Shown: piece after piece, positions 9,887 to 18,826 of the stretch
Layout of the letters: each line of letters opens with the position of its first letter
Position numbering within the stretch: the stretch's first letter is position 1
NCBI RefSeq assembly: GCF_007859855.1
Contig: NZ_SJPK01000009.1
Location: 176,636-240,635 of the forward strand
Source of the DNA: Allorhodopirellula solitaria
Lineage (GTDB): Bacteria > Planctomycetota > Planctomycetia > Pirellulales > Pirellulaceae
Direction of reading: 5' to 3'
Length of the DNA stretch: 64,000 nucleotides
Program-made: the position numbers and the translations under genes
Notes under the pieces: generated by a model
Seen by the model: only the letters and a program-made list of their open reading frames with translations
The model's database searches: none
Told to the model about the DNA's origin: nothing

Positions 9887-10726
9887 TTATGCCCAGCGAA
9901 CGCTCGTTTGCAGACATTCGAGCCGCCCTGGCTTGTCGAGAACCTGGTCAGCACCCTGATCCACTGCACGGCTGCGCTGTTGGGTTGTGGCCATTCCGGT
10001 GACCCAAACGTGACGTGACTGCGGAGCGATCCCCCGGCGTTGTCGCCACTGCTCGGTCGACTGCGGAGCGGCCGTCGACTCATCCCATAGGACAGTGGCA
10101 AACCCACGAGCCGAACGGGGTGTCAGATCTCGCTGCCACTGCACCAACGGCTCGTCCGTTCCAAGGCCAGAGCACAGCATGGCGAGTGAATCGATCAAAC
10201 TCTCAGCGAAGGCGTAGCGGGCTGCCACGACGACGACCGGTAGCAGACGCCGCGCGACAATTGCCTCCGGCGCCAACCAATGTGGGAGGTAGTCCGGGGC
10301 CGCACTCAGTGGAATGGATTCCACCCACGGGGGAGCACCCGACTGTGCGGTGGCCCCCGACTGCGGCGGCAGACGCACCGTGGGGGCGACCAGTTCACCG
10401 CGGATGACCAACGTCGTGGCGTCTGCGAATTGAGATCGCAGTGCTGCGATTTCCGGGCCGTCGATCGCTTGCATCCCTCGCTCGTGCCGCGTTGTCTGGG
10501 CGACCAACACGTGCGTGGGCGGTTGCCGCGGCGGCGCGGCGAGCGACTCTGCGATGGACTGCCGCATGGAAATCGAATCGCACCCGCGCTGACAGACACG
10601 CCAAGCGGGCGCGACGTCCGGGTGCCCCGGATCGCCGATCCACAGCAATGATTCGCAAGCAAAACGAGGCGTCCCCGATGGAGAACCTCCCGGCTGCGAA
10701 GGGTTGCTAGAGTGAGAGGTTTTCAT
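9887..10726 (-). CDS. Hypothetical protein with response-regulator-like C-terminus
   Basis: A 279-residue protein without a signal peptide. Its first 20 bases overlap the 3' end of the upstream HTH-EIIA gene, so the two are co-transcribed. The middle contains a segment reading LLPVVVVAARYAFAESLIDSL, like the start of a receiver or Rossmann-like fold. The end reads AVDQGADQVLDKPGRLECLQ, which matches the last strand and helix of a receiver domain with its conserved Lys-Pro. The usual phospho-acceptor Asp in a hydrophobic context is not evident, so it may be a pseudo-receiver. No family name is secure. Confidence 0.6.
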   Translation of the reverse strand: MKTSHSSNPSQPGGSPSGTPRFACESLLWIGDPGHPDVAPAWRVCQRGCDSISMRQSIAESLAAPPRQPPTHVLVAQTTRHERGMQAIDGPEIAALRSQFADATTLVIRGELVAPTVRLPPQSGATAQSGAPPWVESIPLSAAPDYLPHWLAPEAIVARRLLPVVVVAARYAFAESLIDSLAMLCSGLGTDEPLVQWQRDLTPRSARGFATVLWDESTAAPQSTEQWRQRRGIAPQSRHVWVTGMATTQQRSRAVDQGADQVLDKPGRLECLQTSVRWA

Positions 10727-11414
10727 CGACTGCGGCTTCGGCTTCTTTCAGGATCAACCACGCTTCCCCGGGCGACTCGCTTGTCCGAAGCCCTTCGAGA
10801 AACGCATCGTCGGCGACAATACGGCTCAGCTTGGCCAAGATACGAAGGTGGCTGGAGTCGTCGTAAGAGCAGATCAGAAAGAAAATATCGGTCAGCTGCC
10901 CGCGGTCGGAGAAGGGCAGTCCCGCCTGGCAGATCCCCAGACCGATCACGGAATCGGCCAGAATCGAGGTTTGCGGTCGTCTTGGGTGCAGCAGGGCAAC
11001 GCCGTTATCGAGCGCCGTCGGATGCAGTTTTTCTCGCTCGGCCACTGCCGACGCCATCGCTGGTGCGTCCCACAACATACCCGTCGTCGCCGCCAGGCTG
11101 CTCATCGTGCGGATCACGCTGCCGCGGGTGCGGGCCGACAGCGGGTTGGCGATCGTGTCGACCGTACACAATTCGCTGAGTTTCTGTGGGGGCGCATCCG
11201 CCCGGCGATGCAGCACACGGCGGACGCGGTCGAGCTCATCTGGGTCGCTCAAACCGATGCGTTCTTCGAGCCAGTGATGAATCTCGGCTTCGTTGAACCG
11301 CCACTGGCCGCCGATCTTGCGGCCTGGGAGATTTCCACGGGTGACCATCTTGGTGATCTGGTCAGGGGTCACATGAAGATATTCGGCGAGTTGGGGGATA
11401 TCGAGGTCTTCCAT
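10707..11414 (-). CDS. Helix-turn-helix / PTS EIIA (PtsN-like) fusion protein
   Basis: Residues 1-60 form an excisionase/MerR-type DNA-binding helix-turn-helix, with LAEYLHVTPDQITKMV followed by the wing LPGRKIGGQWRF. Residues about 85-230 resemble the EIIA domain of the fructose/nitrogen PTS family, including a histidine in ALLHPR near residue 143 at the position of the phosphorylated His, and SHLRILAKLSRIV as in the conserved region after it. In known PtsN proteins this domain relays phosphate from NPr and controls regulators. Here it is fused to a DNA-binding module, so it may be a phosphorylation-sensitive regulator. It is divergent from the gene at 11480 and overlaps the next minus-strand gene by 20 bases. 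Confidence 0.82.
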   Translation of the reverse strand: MEDLDIPQLAEYLHVTPDQITKMVTRGNLPGRKIGGQWRFNEAEIHHWLEERIGLSDPDELDRVRRVLHRRADAPPQKLSELCTVDTIANPLSARTRGSVIRTMSSLAATTGMLWDAPAMASAVAEREKLHPTALDNGVALLHPRRPQTSILADSVIGLGICQAGLPFSDRGQLTDIFFLICSYDDSSHLRILAKLSRIVADDAFLEGLRTSESPGEAWLILKEAEAAVDENLSL

Positions 11415-11433
11415 AGCAAACTGAACATTTCTC

Positions 11434-11462
11434 TTGACGGATGTTTGGGAAAATAGCTAAAT
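11434..11462 (+). promoter_or_regulatory. Candidate sigma-70 promoter for the outer-membrane-like protein gene
   Basis: TTGACG at 11434-11439, a 17-base spacer and CTAAAT at 11457-11462 lie just before the ATG at 11480 and within the short divergent intergenic region. The -10 match is only moderate. Confidence 0.3.
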
Positions 11463-11479
11463 CGACTCAAGTTATTGCA

Positions 11480-13060
11480 ATGTCGACCCGACGTCGACGT
11501 GCCCACTGGGAGAGTTTTTGTTTGCCAACCGCATCGAGCTACCGAAAATCGTCACGCTGGCGCGACCTTGCCCCCGCTGTGGCGATAGCATTGGGTGCAA
11601 TGATTGTGCCGATAACCGGCCACGCTCAGAACGGATTCTCGACAGCGCCCCAAACCAATATGGGTCCGATCAGCCCGCCTTCGACGGGAAATGCCTATCC
11701 GTCGAACGGTTATAGCGGTCAAACACTGCCACCGGCCACGGGGAGTCTCGGACCGGCGACCCCACAATACGATCCCTACGCAACGTCGCAGGGCTCGTCA
11801 TCCACCTTCGGCCCCCCAGCATACCCCAGCTCCCCTGCTGCGACGCCTCCGCCGGGAACAAACTCTTCGTATCCCAACGGCGGCCTGCTCGGTGGAATAT
11901 TCTCGGGCAGTATGTTTAGTGGTCAGAGCAACGTGTATTCGGGAGCGGGCTACCCGGCGACGAGCGTTCCCCCCTTCGGAGGCACGACGTCCAGCGCCGC
12001 GCCCTACAATGCTCCTCCCATCTACGGGCCGTCCACCGACGGATCTCCCTACTATGGTGGAGGTACTAACGGCAGCATGCCCTACGGATCCGGTTCGACT
12101 TTCTCCACTCCACCCCCGGCCAACTACGGCACACCGACCTTCCCACCCTCGGCGTATCCGTCGGGAGCCCCCACGTCGCTGTTCCCTCAGGGTTTCGGCG
12201 ACGTCTACAGCAACACGATGCTGCCGGTGGGAAGCGGCATGACGGCCTATGATTTATTGCGTGGGCCGCGATTCCGACAAACCTTTGTCACCGGCGGCAA
12301 CAGCCAGGACGACCTCGGAGTCAGCCAGACCGATGTGTCGATCGGCTTGACCTGCGACAACTTCCTCTACAGCAACCGTCCGCTCAGTATCGCGCCGTCG
12401 TTTTCGCTGTACCTTTTTGATGGACCGATCTCCATTCCCTCTCACCAAGCCGATCTGCCGGGAAATGCCTACGCCGGTTTCCTCGATTTCGGCTGGCAAT
12501 CCGATCCCAACCAAATCGTGGGAGGGGAATTTGGCGTCCGAGTCGGTGCGTTCTCCGACTTTGACACCTTCAATGAGGATAGCATCCGGATCTTAGGCCG
12601 AGGCCTGTTTGCTTTCCGATTGACGCCCTCGTCGACGATCAAAGCGGGACTTTACTATCTCGATCGGGAAAGCATCAAAATGCTGCCCGCCGGTGGGGTC
12701 CTCTGCCAACCCAACCCGTACACACGCTACGACATCTTCTTCCCCGAGCCCAAATTTGCGAAATACTGGCGAACGCTCGGGACGCAAGACGTCTGGTGGT
12801 ACATCGCGGGCAACTACGGCGGCGGATCTTGGACGATCACTCGCGCCAACGCAGGTCAAATCGAGGAACGCGTCGACATCAACCAAATCGAAGCCGTCTT
12901 CGGATGGGAATGGGGACGCAGCGATCTGATCCGCATGGGGCAGCGAACCGCCTTCTTCGAGATCGGCGGCGTGTTCAACCGCGAACTCGAATATGAGATC
13001 TCTCCCGATGACCAGTCGCTGTCCAACGCGTTCATGTTCCGAGGTGGATTCGGGTACTGA
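11480..13060 (+). CDS. Pro/Tyr/Gly-rich secreted protein with C-terminal outer-membrane-like beta domain
   Basis: A 526-residue protein using the ATG at 11480; an ATG at 11441 is in frame but lies inside the candidate promoter. A long basic leader precedes a hydrophobic core (AVAIALGAMIVPITG) with cleavage likely near HAQ. Residues about 50-260 are low-complexity, rich in Pro, Ser, Tyr, Gly and Thr, with many SYPNGG/PPPG-like motifs. Residues about 260-526 are rich in aromatic, Gly and Asp residues in alternating patterns (SIGLTCDNFLYSN, AGFLDFGWQSDPN) and end in FRGGFGY, an aromatic C-terminus typical of outer-membrane beta-barrels. It is probably exported to the outer membrane or cell wall. 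Specific role unknown. Confidence 0.72.
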   Translation: MSTRRRRAHWESFCLPTASSYRKSSRWRDLAPAVAIALGAMIVPITGHAQNGFSTAPQTNMGPISPPSTGNAYPSNGYSGQTLPPATGSLGPATPQYDPYATSQGSSSTFGPPAYPSSPAATPPPGTNSSYPNGGLLGGIFSGSMFSGQSNVYSGAGYPATSVPPFGGTTSSAAPYNAPPIYGPSTDGSPYYGGGTNGSMPYGSGSTFSTPPPANYGTPTFPPSAYPSGAPTSLFPQGFGDVYSNTMLPVGSGMTAYDLLRGPRFRQTFVTGGNSQDDLGVSQTDVSIGLTCDNFLYSNRPLSIAPSFSLYLFDGPISIPSHQADLPGNAYAGFLDFGWQSDPNQIVGGEFGVRVGAFSDFDTFNEDSIRILGRGLFAFRLTPSSTIKAGLYYLDRESIKMLPAGGVLCQPNPYTRYDIFFPEPKFAKYWRTLGTQDVWWYIAGNYGGGSWTITRANAGQIEERVDINQIEAVFGWEWGRSDLIRMGQRTAFFEIGGVFNRELEYEISPDDQSLSNAFMFRGGFGY

Positions 13061-13984
13061 TAGACACGTCAAGAAAAGCCGCTTCGCAGAACACTTTTGA
13101 GCCGGCGGTCGGAACGTGGCAAAAACCACCGGAAACATCAGCCTGAACGTCGCTTCGCACCGGTGCAGATGCGGGCCAGTTACCCAATCTGCCTTTGCGG
13201 TGTCTGACAGCTTTGATCTATCTAATCTTCTTTGCGGTCTGCGTGTGTTGCTTAGTTTCCTATCGGGAAGAGGGCTGTCGGTTCAGTGAGCCGAGACGCG
13301 TCCGTGGCCGGGTGGGCGGCGTTGTTGAATTAACTAAGGTCCATCCAACGGAAGCGTGCGCAGAGCACAGCGGAAGGTTTTTTGAGTACTGTCATATCCA
13401 GAACGAAAATTTGCAGTGCGCGCGTACGCTCAGCGGCACCACCAATAGGGTAGCTTTTTCGACACTCAAAGTCCACTGTTTGTCGGCCAGCCAGCACGGC
13501 TCGGTTAGCTTTGGTGGTTCAGTCTCGCCACCCTGGTAGATATCCGAAGCTCTGAGAGCCCCACACTGTCTCATCCGGCGTTTGAACCGCTAACAGAGCA
13601 TCTCACTCTAGCACGGGCTTGCTCAGCAGAGCTACGCTCCACCGATACCCTCGGCATGCGACGACGTTGTTAGTGTGCTTGGCAGCACGACAATTCAGCC
13701 TAAGGCTTCAGAGCTTCGGACGGTTTCGATTCTACAGTGTTTTCCTGGTTCACTCCAAGACGAATTAGTAAGCCGATCAGCAAGTCGCCGATCGATTGAG
13801 GGCCTCGACGCTTCTTGCCAGCGAGAAGCTGCGGGATTGAATTTCAGAATCTGCGATTGCTTGAGTGAGGCTTCCGACGATACCTTTGACATCCATGAGG
13901 CTTCCTTTCCTGCGGTGTTAGTTTGAGCACCAACATTTTGCAGGAGGAAGCCTCTTTTCGTGAATACCAATCTCGCCAGATCAC
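13061..13984. other. Non-coding accessory-island border
   Basis: No convincing gene was found in these 0.9 kb; the short open frames lack family features. A dispersed repeat lies at about 13342-13385 and recurs at 17276-17320. A hairpin lies at 13897-13954. Confidence 0.5.
13897..13958. terminator. Imperfect hairpin followed by TTTT
   Basis: GAGGCTTCCTTTCCTGC pairs with GCAGGAGGAAGCCTC (one bulge) across a 26-base loop and is followed by TTTT. It could be a terminator or the edge of the decayed recombinase/IS91 unit that begins just downstream. The loop is long for a classic intrinsic terminator. Confidence 0.35.
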
Positions 13985-14529
13985 AGGCGCACTACGCGGA
14001 TCGCACCCCCGGAAGACGTTAGATCCTTCCAGCTCTACCTGATCGAAAACAAGAATCTCGCGTATAGCAGCTTCAACCAAGCTGTTTGTGCCTTACGGTT
14101 CCTCTATACCCATTCGATCCGTGTCCCGTGGCCGGTCTCCATGGTTCCGTTTGGGAAAAGCCCTAAGACGCTGCCCGTTGTCCTCAGCCGCAATGAAGTC
14201 AACGAGCTGCTCACATGCACCAAGAATCTCAAACAGTGAACGTTTCTGACGACACTCTACGCGACTCCTACGCGACCGGACTTCTCGAAGCGGGCGTGGA
14301 CTTGCTGACAATCAGCAAGTTGCTCGGTCACGCCAGTTTCGTCACGACGATGATCTATCTGCACTGCCGCAGGGAACACATGATCTCGACCCCCAGCCCA
14401 CTGGATTGGCTACCGGTGCAGCAACTGCCGACTTATCAACCGCCGGCCGAGAACGGCAGGCTGGAAAGCAGAGAGACAGAGAGGGCCGAAACGGAGGAGC
14501 CGAATCCGCCCGGCAACCCAGCCGAATAG
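13985..14529 (+). pseudogene. Tyrosine recombinase (phage integrase family), decayed by frameshift and internal deletion
   Basis: Translation in pieces gives an integrase core-binding segment (PEDVRSFQLYLIENKNL, then FNQAVCALRFLYTHS and LPVVLSRNEVNELL). A stop codon after NLKQ and a jump follow, straight to the C-terminal catalytic segment DLLTISKLLGHASFVTTMIY, which carries the LLGH box and the nucleophile-region tyrosine. The catalytic core between the two is absent, so the protein cannot be active. In planctomycetes such an integrase commonly sits directly upstream of an IS91-type transposase, as here. The exact 5' limit is unclear because the first part is frameshifted. Confidence 0.75.
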
Positions 14530-16388
14530 CGTCATCGGCCGAGAAGCTCAGCGTCGCTCAAATCGTTCGACTCGGTGCGGCTCAGTACGTCGCCGAGTAC
14601 CGGGATCGCGGAGCCTGCTACAACGTGCAGAGTGTGTTGGCCAAGCTGTCGCTGCGCCGTACCTCTGCTCTGGGCGGGCACAAGTATCAGTGCGACACAT
14701 GTGAGTCGACATGCCATGTTTATAATTCGTGTGGTGATCGCCACTGCAATCAGTGCAGCGGCAGCAAACGATACGACTTTGCCGAGCGGGCTGGCAAACT
14801 GCTGCTCGATGAAGTGGACTACTATCAAGTCGTATTCACATTACCGAGCCAACTGTCGCGGTTAGCTCTGAGCAACCGCGAGTCGCTCGCTGACTTGCTG
14901 TTCCGGTCGGCTTGGAAGAGTCTTCGAAAAACCATTCGGAGTGAACAGGGGTATGATCCCGCAGCGATCATGGTGTTGCACACGTGGAATCAAAAACTAG
15001 TGGTCTGTCACAGTTAAAAGTTAGGGTTGATCGTAGTGGACGAGGCGACGAGCTGGTCATTACCCACAAAACCAGATCCCCTGTCAGCTTGTCTGACAGG
15101 AATCACCGTTTTGTGATTAGATCAAGATGGAGCATTCACCCCGCTCCCATGCGGGCTTGCCCCGCATGACAGCAAAGTTTATCGACTTGGTTTCCTGTCA
15201 GACAAGCTGACAGGGGAACGTGTGTCGATACCGCGGTTTTCTAATTTAAAAACGTCGCTTCCCGTGTGACAAGCACACGGGGGAGCAAACTAATGGGTAA
15301 TCAACAGGAGGCGACGAGTCCTTGGATTTGACGCCAGTTCAGGACTCGTCGCCTCGTCCACTACCCTAAGAATAAGTCGTGACAGACCACTAGAAGCCCA
15401 CTGGCACGTCCATGCACTCGTTCCTGGATCGGGACCGGGCGTAGACAACAGCGGTTGGCAAGTCAGTATGGCGCCGCCAGATTCCAACAACAGCGACCGT
15501 CACTACCTAGTCGATGCGATCAACCTTCGCGATTCGTTTCGCAAGTCTGCGATTTCGCACTTGAAGCGACTGCGAGAGCGCGGCGAACTCAAGCTCGACA
15601 CGGACAGTGAGTTTGGCGACTTGCGAGAAGACGCTGCCTGGGAATCGCTAGTCGAACATCTTTCGTCGCTGGATTGGGTCAGCTACATCCAGCCGCCGCC
15701 ATCGGGATCGAGCGGGCCACAGGATTTAGTACGCTACTTGACTCGGTACTTGACTGGCGGTCCGATCAGCAATTCACGCATCGTCGCTGCGGACGAACAT
15801 GAAGTGACATTCATGGCTCGCCAGGGGAAGAAGCAGGGTGGTGAGTCGCAGCAAGTTCCGGTGACGCTCACAACCCTTGACTTCATGCGTAGTTGGTGTC
15901 TCCACATCCAGCCCGATCAGTTAACCAAGACACGGTATTTCGGCGGTTGGAGCAATAGTCAATTGGCGAGCTACCAACAACGCTGCGCCGACGATATCAA
16001 CACCGCCGAGTTTCCGTATGCCGCCGATGCAATCGAGTTCCCACCGCAATACCCCGAGGCCACCGAACCACGATCGACTCAGCCCACGTGTCCGCACTGT
16101 GAGCAGTCTACTCTGCGAGTGGTGTCGACGTATCCACGACCATCCTGGCGCGAGATCTTCTCGCGAGGCAGCACAACGGCGCCGCCATGGTACGCCGGTT
16201 CGCTGCAGGATTCGGATCGAGTGTTCTGGGACAGTGCCAATGGTGAGGGATTTTACGATTGGTACCTGAAACATCAGGTAGAAGGTGCATATGCAGGCTC
16301 GGCGGCGATGCCGGTGCCACTGAGTACCGAAAGTAGTCAGCTGATGCTCCCCGGACTGGAATCCGGTGGCTACTATGCAATAGAATAG
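14406..16388 (+). pseudogene. IS91-family transposase, interrupted by a MITE at 15001-15393
   Basis: The first part encodes an N-terminal zinc-binding domain with CDTCESTCHVYNSCGDRHCNQC-type cysteine spacing (shown here as motif CX2CX4CX5CX3HCX2C) near 14693-14756, then VFTLPSQLSRLALSN. The frame stops at 15017, inside an inserted element. Removing the element and one copy of its CTAG target duplication rejoins the reading frame exactly: NQKLEAHWHVHALVPGSGPG. The second part continues with the IS91-typical VRYLTRYLTGGPISNSRI and a C-terminal cysteine pair, CPHCEQ. The IS91 enzyme is a rolling-circle-type transposase. It was probably intact until the insertion. The start is uncertain: the nearest in-frame ATG overlaps the integrase remnant. 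Confidence 0.88.
15001..15389. mobile_element. 389-bp MITE-like element with 11-bp terminal inverted repeats and CTAG target duplication
   Basis: The ends are perfect inverted repeats, TGGTCTGTCAC and GTGACAGACCA. A second inverted stretch just inside contains GTAGTGGACGAGGCGACGAG and its complement. CTAG occurs on both sides (14997-15000 and 15390-15393) but is needed only once for an intact IS91 frame, so it is a target-site duplication. The interior has no gene. It contains at least four short hairpins of the type CCTGTCAGCTTGTCTGACAG, GCGGGCTTGCCCCGC and CCCGTGTGACAAGCACACGG, all with CTTG/CAAG near the loop. It is presumably moved in trans by an unidentified transposase. Confidence 0.9.
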
Positions 16389-16474
16389 AGACGATAGTCG
16401 CCGCTTCCTCACCACACGGTGTGTGGCCCCCACAGTGATTGCCCCCTCAGTGTGGCGACAAAGTTCAACGCACG

Positions 16475-16547
16475 ATCTATCCGCACGTCAGGCGATCAGC
16501 TCAACCGACTAAGTTGAGCTTTTTCTACGCCTGACATGCGGATAGAT
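16475..16547. other. Long nested hairpin downstream of the IS91 transposase
   Basis: An outer stem pairs ATCTATCCGCACGTCAGGCG with CGCCTGACATGCGGATAGAT (one mismatch). An inner stem pairs AGCTCAAC with GTTGAGCT around a 7-base loop, followed by TTTTT on the 3' side of the inner stem. It lies 87 bases after the transposase stop. It could be the IS91 end (ori-type hairpin) or a terminator/attenuator before the gene at 16599. Confidence 0.6.
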
Positions 16548-16598
16548 GGCAATTCGTTTTCGTTTAGATCGCAATTCGTTCTGCTGCTAAAAGCTTTC

Positions 16599-17135
16599 AT
16601 GAGTGACACTTCCAAGCGAACACAGGAGTCTCGCGTGACCTGCGGTTCGGAAGTGGACTGGACCGAAATCCAGCGAGTGGAACGCGATATTTGCCTGCTG
16701 TACCATCAGTTGGCCGATTACTCGTACATCATGGGAGACCTCTGTTACGGCGAGGTATTCTCGCTTCCTTACTGGGAGTATCTGCAGGTAGAAGAATTGG
16801 AACCCGATCAGCGGCGTTTCATTTGCGACGGATGCTTGGTCATGCTCTATGCCATGGCACTCGATGTTCTAGACGGCAGCGGAAACTACTTGACGATGGA
16901 TCGCGAACGTTACACCGCTATAAGAAGTGCGGTGGATTGCCTACAACCCAATGGCTACGATACGGATCGACTTGCATCCGCTTTGAAGAAATTGTTGCAA
17001 GAGATCGATCGCAACCCTTCGGAAATCGAGGGGTCGGTATATTTGATGGACGAAGTTACCGATATGACATGGGTCCACGAACACTTCGTTCAACGCTATT
17101 TCACTGAACGAGCAAGTAGATTTCCGCCGACATGA
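16599..17135 (+). CDS. Hypothetical acidic protein, 178 aa
   Basis: The ATG at 16599 was preferred over one at 16536 because the latter lies inside the long hairpin. The protein is soluble, acidic and largely helical, with no signal peptide or transmembrane helix. Noticeable residues include a Tyr/Trp-rich stretch (DLCYGEVFSLPYWEYLQ) and LDVLDGSGNYLTMD. The codon use looks like that of a real gene, but no family was recognised. It is flanked by mobile elements, so it may be island cargo. Confidence 0.6.
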   Translation: MSDTSKRTQESRVTCGSEVDWTEIQRVERDICLLYHQLADYSYIMGDLCYGEVFSLPYWEYLQVEELEPDQRRFICDGCLVMLYAMALDVLDGSGNYLTMDRERYTAIRSAVDCLQPNGYDTDRLASALKKLLQEIDRNPSEIEGSVYLMDEVTDMTWVHEHFVQRYFTERASRFPPT

Positions 17136-17275
17136 CAGGACGTCCCGCAGATCCAGTACAGCCATTGCAAAGTAGAAAGCCGGAGGGACACAGCACCTTT
17201 CTAACGAGTTTGACTTCGCCTAGACGAGGGGATAGGTTGGATTTGACGCTTCCGGCAAACTCCTGAAAAAGGGTT

Positions 17276-17600
17276 CATCCGACGGAATCGTGCGCAGAGC
17301 ACAGCGGAAGGTTTTTTGAGGCATGGCTCTAGTATTCAATGATCGTTCAAAAATGCGTCCCTGACGAACAAACGCTCGCCAGGGACCGACAACACCATTG
17401 GCGTACCGCTTTTGCAGGGAAACGCTGGCGACCGAGATATCCCTTGCCAAGCCAGCACCTCTGCAGAGCTCGGCTCCGTTTCTCCCGGCAGTGCCAGTCT
17501 AACATTGATAATCACATCCCACAAATAAATCCTTCGATACTGGAGCCATGCCTTGAAAACCTCGGGCGCACGCTTGCGTCGGATGAGCCTGAAAAAGCGA
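17276..17600. repeat. Dispersed repeat segments in front of the RAYT pseudogene
   Basis: Positions 17276-17320 nearly repeat 13342-13385 (shared core CGCAGAGCACAGCGGAAGG). Positions 17466-17590 are a close inverted copy of 63664-63790 at the other end of the window (shared core GGTTTTCAAGGCATGGCTCC on the complementary strand). Both copies border transposase remnants. No gene is supported between 17136 and 17605. Confidence 0.7.
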
Positions 17601-17605
17601 GGTGA

Positions 17606-18762
17606 GTGATGAGTCGGATGGCACGTTGTGAGGTCTTTGACCCCGAGGAAGTAGCGATCGCCCACGTTTACACCCGCGTCTGTCGCAGGTGTTTTCTGCT
17701 GGGCGACGATCCTGTCTCCGGGACGAACTTCGATCACCGGAAAGTCTGGATTGAGGAGTATTTGCAGCAATTCGCTGCCTGTTTTGGAATCGACCTGATC
17801 GGCTTTTCGATTCTGTCAAATCACTTCCATTGAATCCTCCGGTCACGCCCTGATGTGGTCGCGACATGGACGGATAAGGAAGTGGCGCGGCGGTGGTTGA
17901 TGCTGTGCCCGCATCGCCGCAAAGCGGATGGATTCCCCATGACTCCGACCGATCCTGAGATCCAATCCATCGCAGGTTGTCCCATCAAACGGTAGGAAAT
18001 CCGCAAACGGCTGAGTAGTTTCAGTTGGTGGATGCGGTTGCTGTGCCAGCGGGTAGCGATGCGAGCCAATCGCGAAGATGAGCAAACAGGTCGATTCTTC
18101 CAAGATCGATACCGCGCCACACGTCTCGCCGACGAAGCCTCGTTGCTGGCGTGTGCTGCCTAGGTGGACCTGAATCCAATTCGGGCGGCGGTGGCCGAAA
18201 CCGTCGAGGACAGTGATCATACCTCGGTGCAAAGACGGATCGAGGGGTTGGTCGATGAAGACTGCGTATCGAGCGATGCGGGCGGTGATGCCAGCGACGG
18301 CGATGGGGAGGCTCACGACGGGCGGAGCCGTCGGTCGACAATTGTAGCCAGACGGCTCCGTCCGTCTGAGCTGATACGCGCTGGTTGCTTACGACGGGCG
18401 GAGCCATCGGTCGACAATTGTAGCCAGACGGCTCCGTCCGTCTGAGCTGATACGTGCTGGTTGCTTACGACGGGCCGAGCCCATTTGCGACGAGGTTGTT
18501 TGGCCATGCCGATCGAGGATTATTTGGAACTGCTGGACTGGACGTCCCGGCAGACCGCGCCCGCACGCCTGCAGGTATCCCACCGATATTGATTCGTCTG
18601 GGACTGGACCGGGCGACTTGGTGTGAATTGGTGAGCGACTTTGGGCGTCTGTTCTGCTGCGTGGCAGGACGTCCTGAATGTGTCGACTCGATGCGCTGCC
18701 ATCGCACGCATCGCCGCTATCACCTCCGCCGCAGCGCCCGTGAACTGCTGACAACCGACTAG
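17606..18762 (+). pseudogene. RAYT / IS200-like (Y1) transposase, copy 1, with three in-frame stops and a C-terminal frameshift
   Basis: The N-terminus MSRMARCEVFDPEEVAIAH is intact up to FSILSNHFH, the HUH-type motif of Y1 transposases. A TGA (17831-17833) directly follows. Reading on in the same frame gives ILRSRPDVVATWTDKEVARR, then a TAG at 17993, then EIRKRLSSFSWWMRLLCQR and RFFQDRYRATRLADEASLL, a TAG at 18161, and VDLNPIRAA. All are characteristic of the planctomycete REP-associated transposase family. The C-terminal part (IPPILIRLGLDRATWCELVS to ARELLTTD) is in another frame after a tandem palindromic repeat. An active enzyme would nick and rejoin single-stranded DNA at REP-like hairpins. 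This copy should be inactive unless stops are read through. Confidence 0.85.
18315..18480. repeat. 76-bp tandem palindromic (REP-like) repeat inside RAYT copy 1
   Basis: Two full units start at 18315 and 18391, and a partial third at 18467, each beginning ACGACGGGC. Each unit carries an inverted repeat, GACGGGCGGAGCCGTC against GACGGCTCCGTCCGTC, around a loop with GTCGACAATTG. One unit of the same sequence is present at 20029 in copy 2. Because 76 is not a multiple of three, each unit shifts the reading frame. Confidence 0.88.
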
Positions 18763-18826
18763 CGGCTCTCACTCTTCTGCTCTCAACATTGCGCAGTTGA
18801 ACGGGTAGATCGAAGGAACCGCGAGT

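Noticed and set aside
11441..11479. Earlier ATG for the Pro/Tyr-rich protein
   Set aside because: It lies inside the candidate promoter and only 26 bases from the divergent gene; the ATG at 11480 is preferred but this is not certain.
13897..13958. attC/integron-like recombination site
   Set aside because: The imperfect hairpin has a GTTAG near the loop but lacks paired RYYYAAC/GTTRRRY core sites, and the nearby recombinase is a phage-type relic, not an integron integrase.
18315..18480. CRISPR array
   Set aside because: The repeats are directly adjacent 76-bp units with no unique spacers and no cas genes.
17606..18762. Recoded TAG/TGA giving a functional transposase
   Set aside because: Neighbouring genes use TAG and TGA as ordinary stops (for example 14527 and 38745), and the copies also contain frameshifts, so simple decay is the default explanation. 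Shared stops are kept as a finding only.
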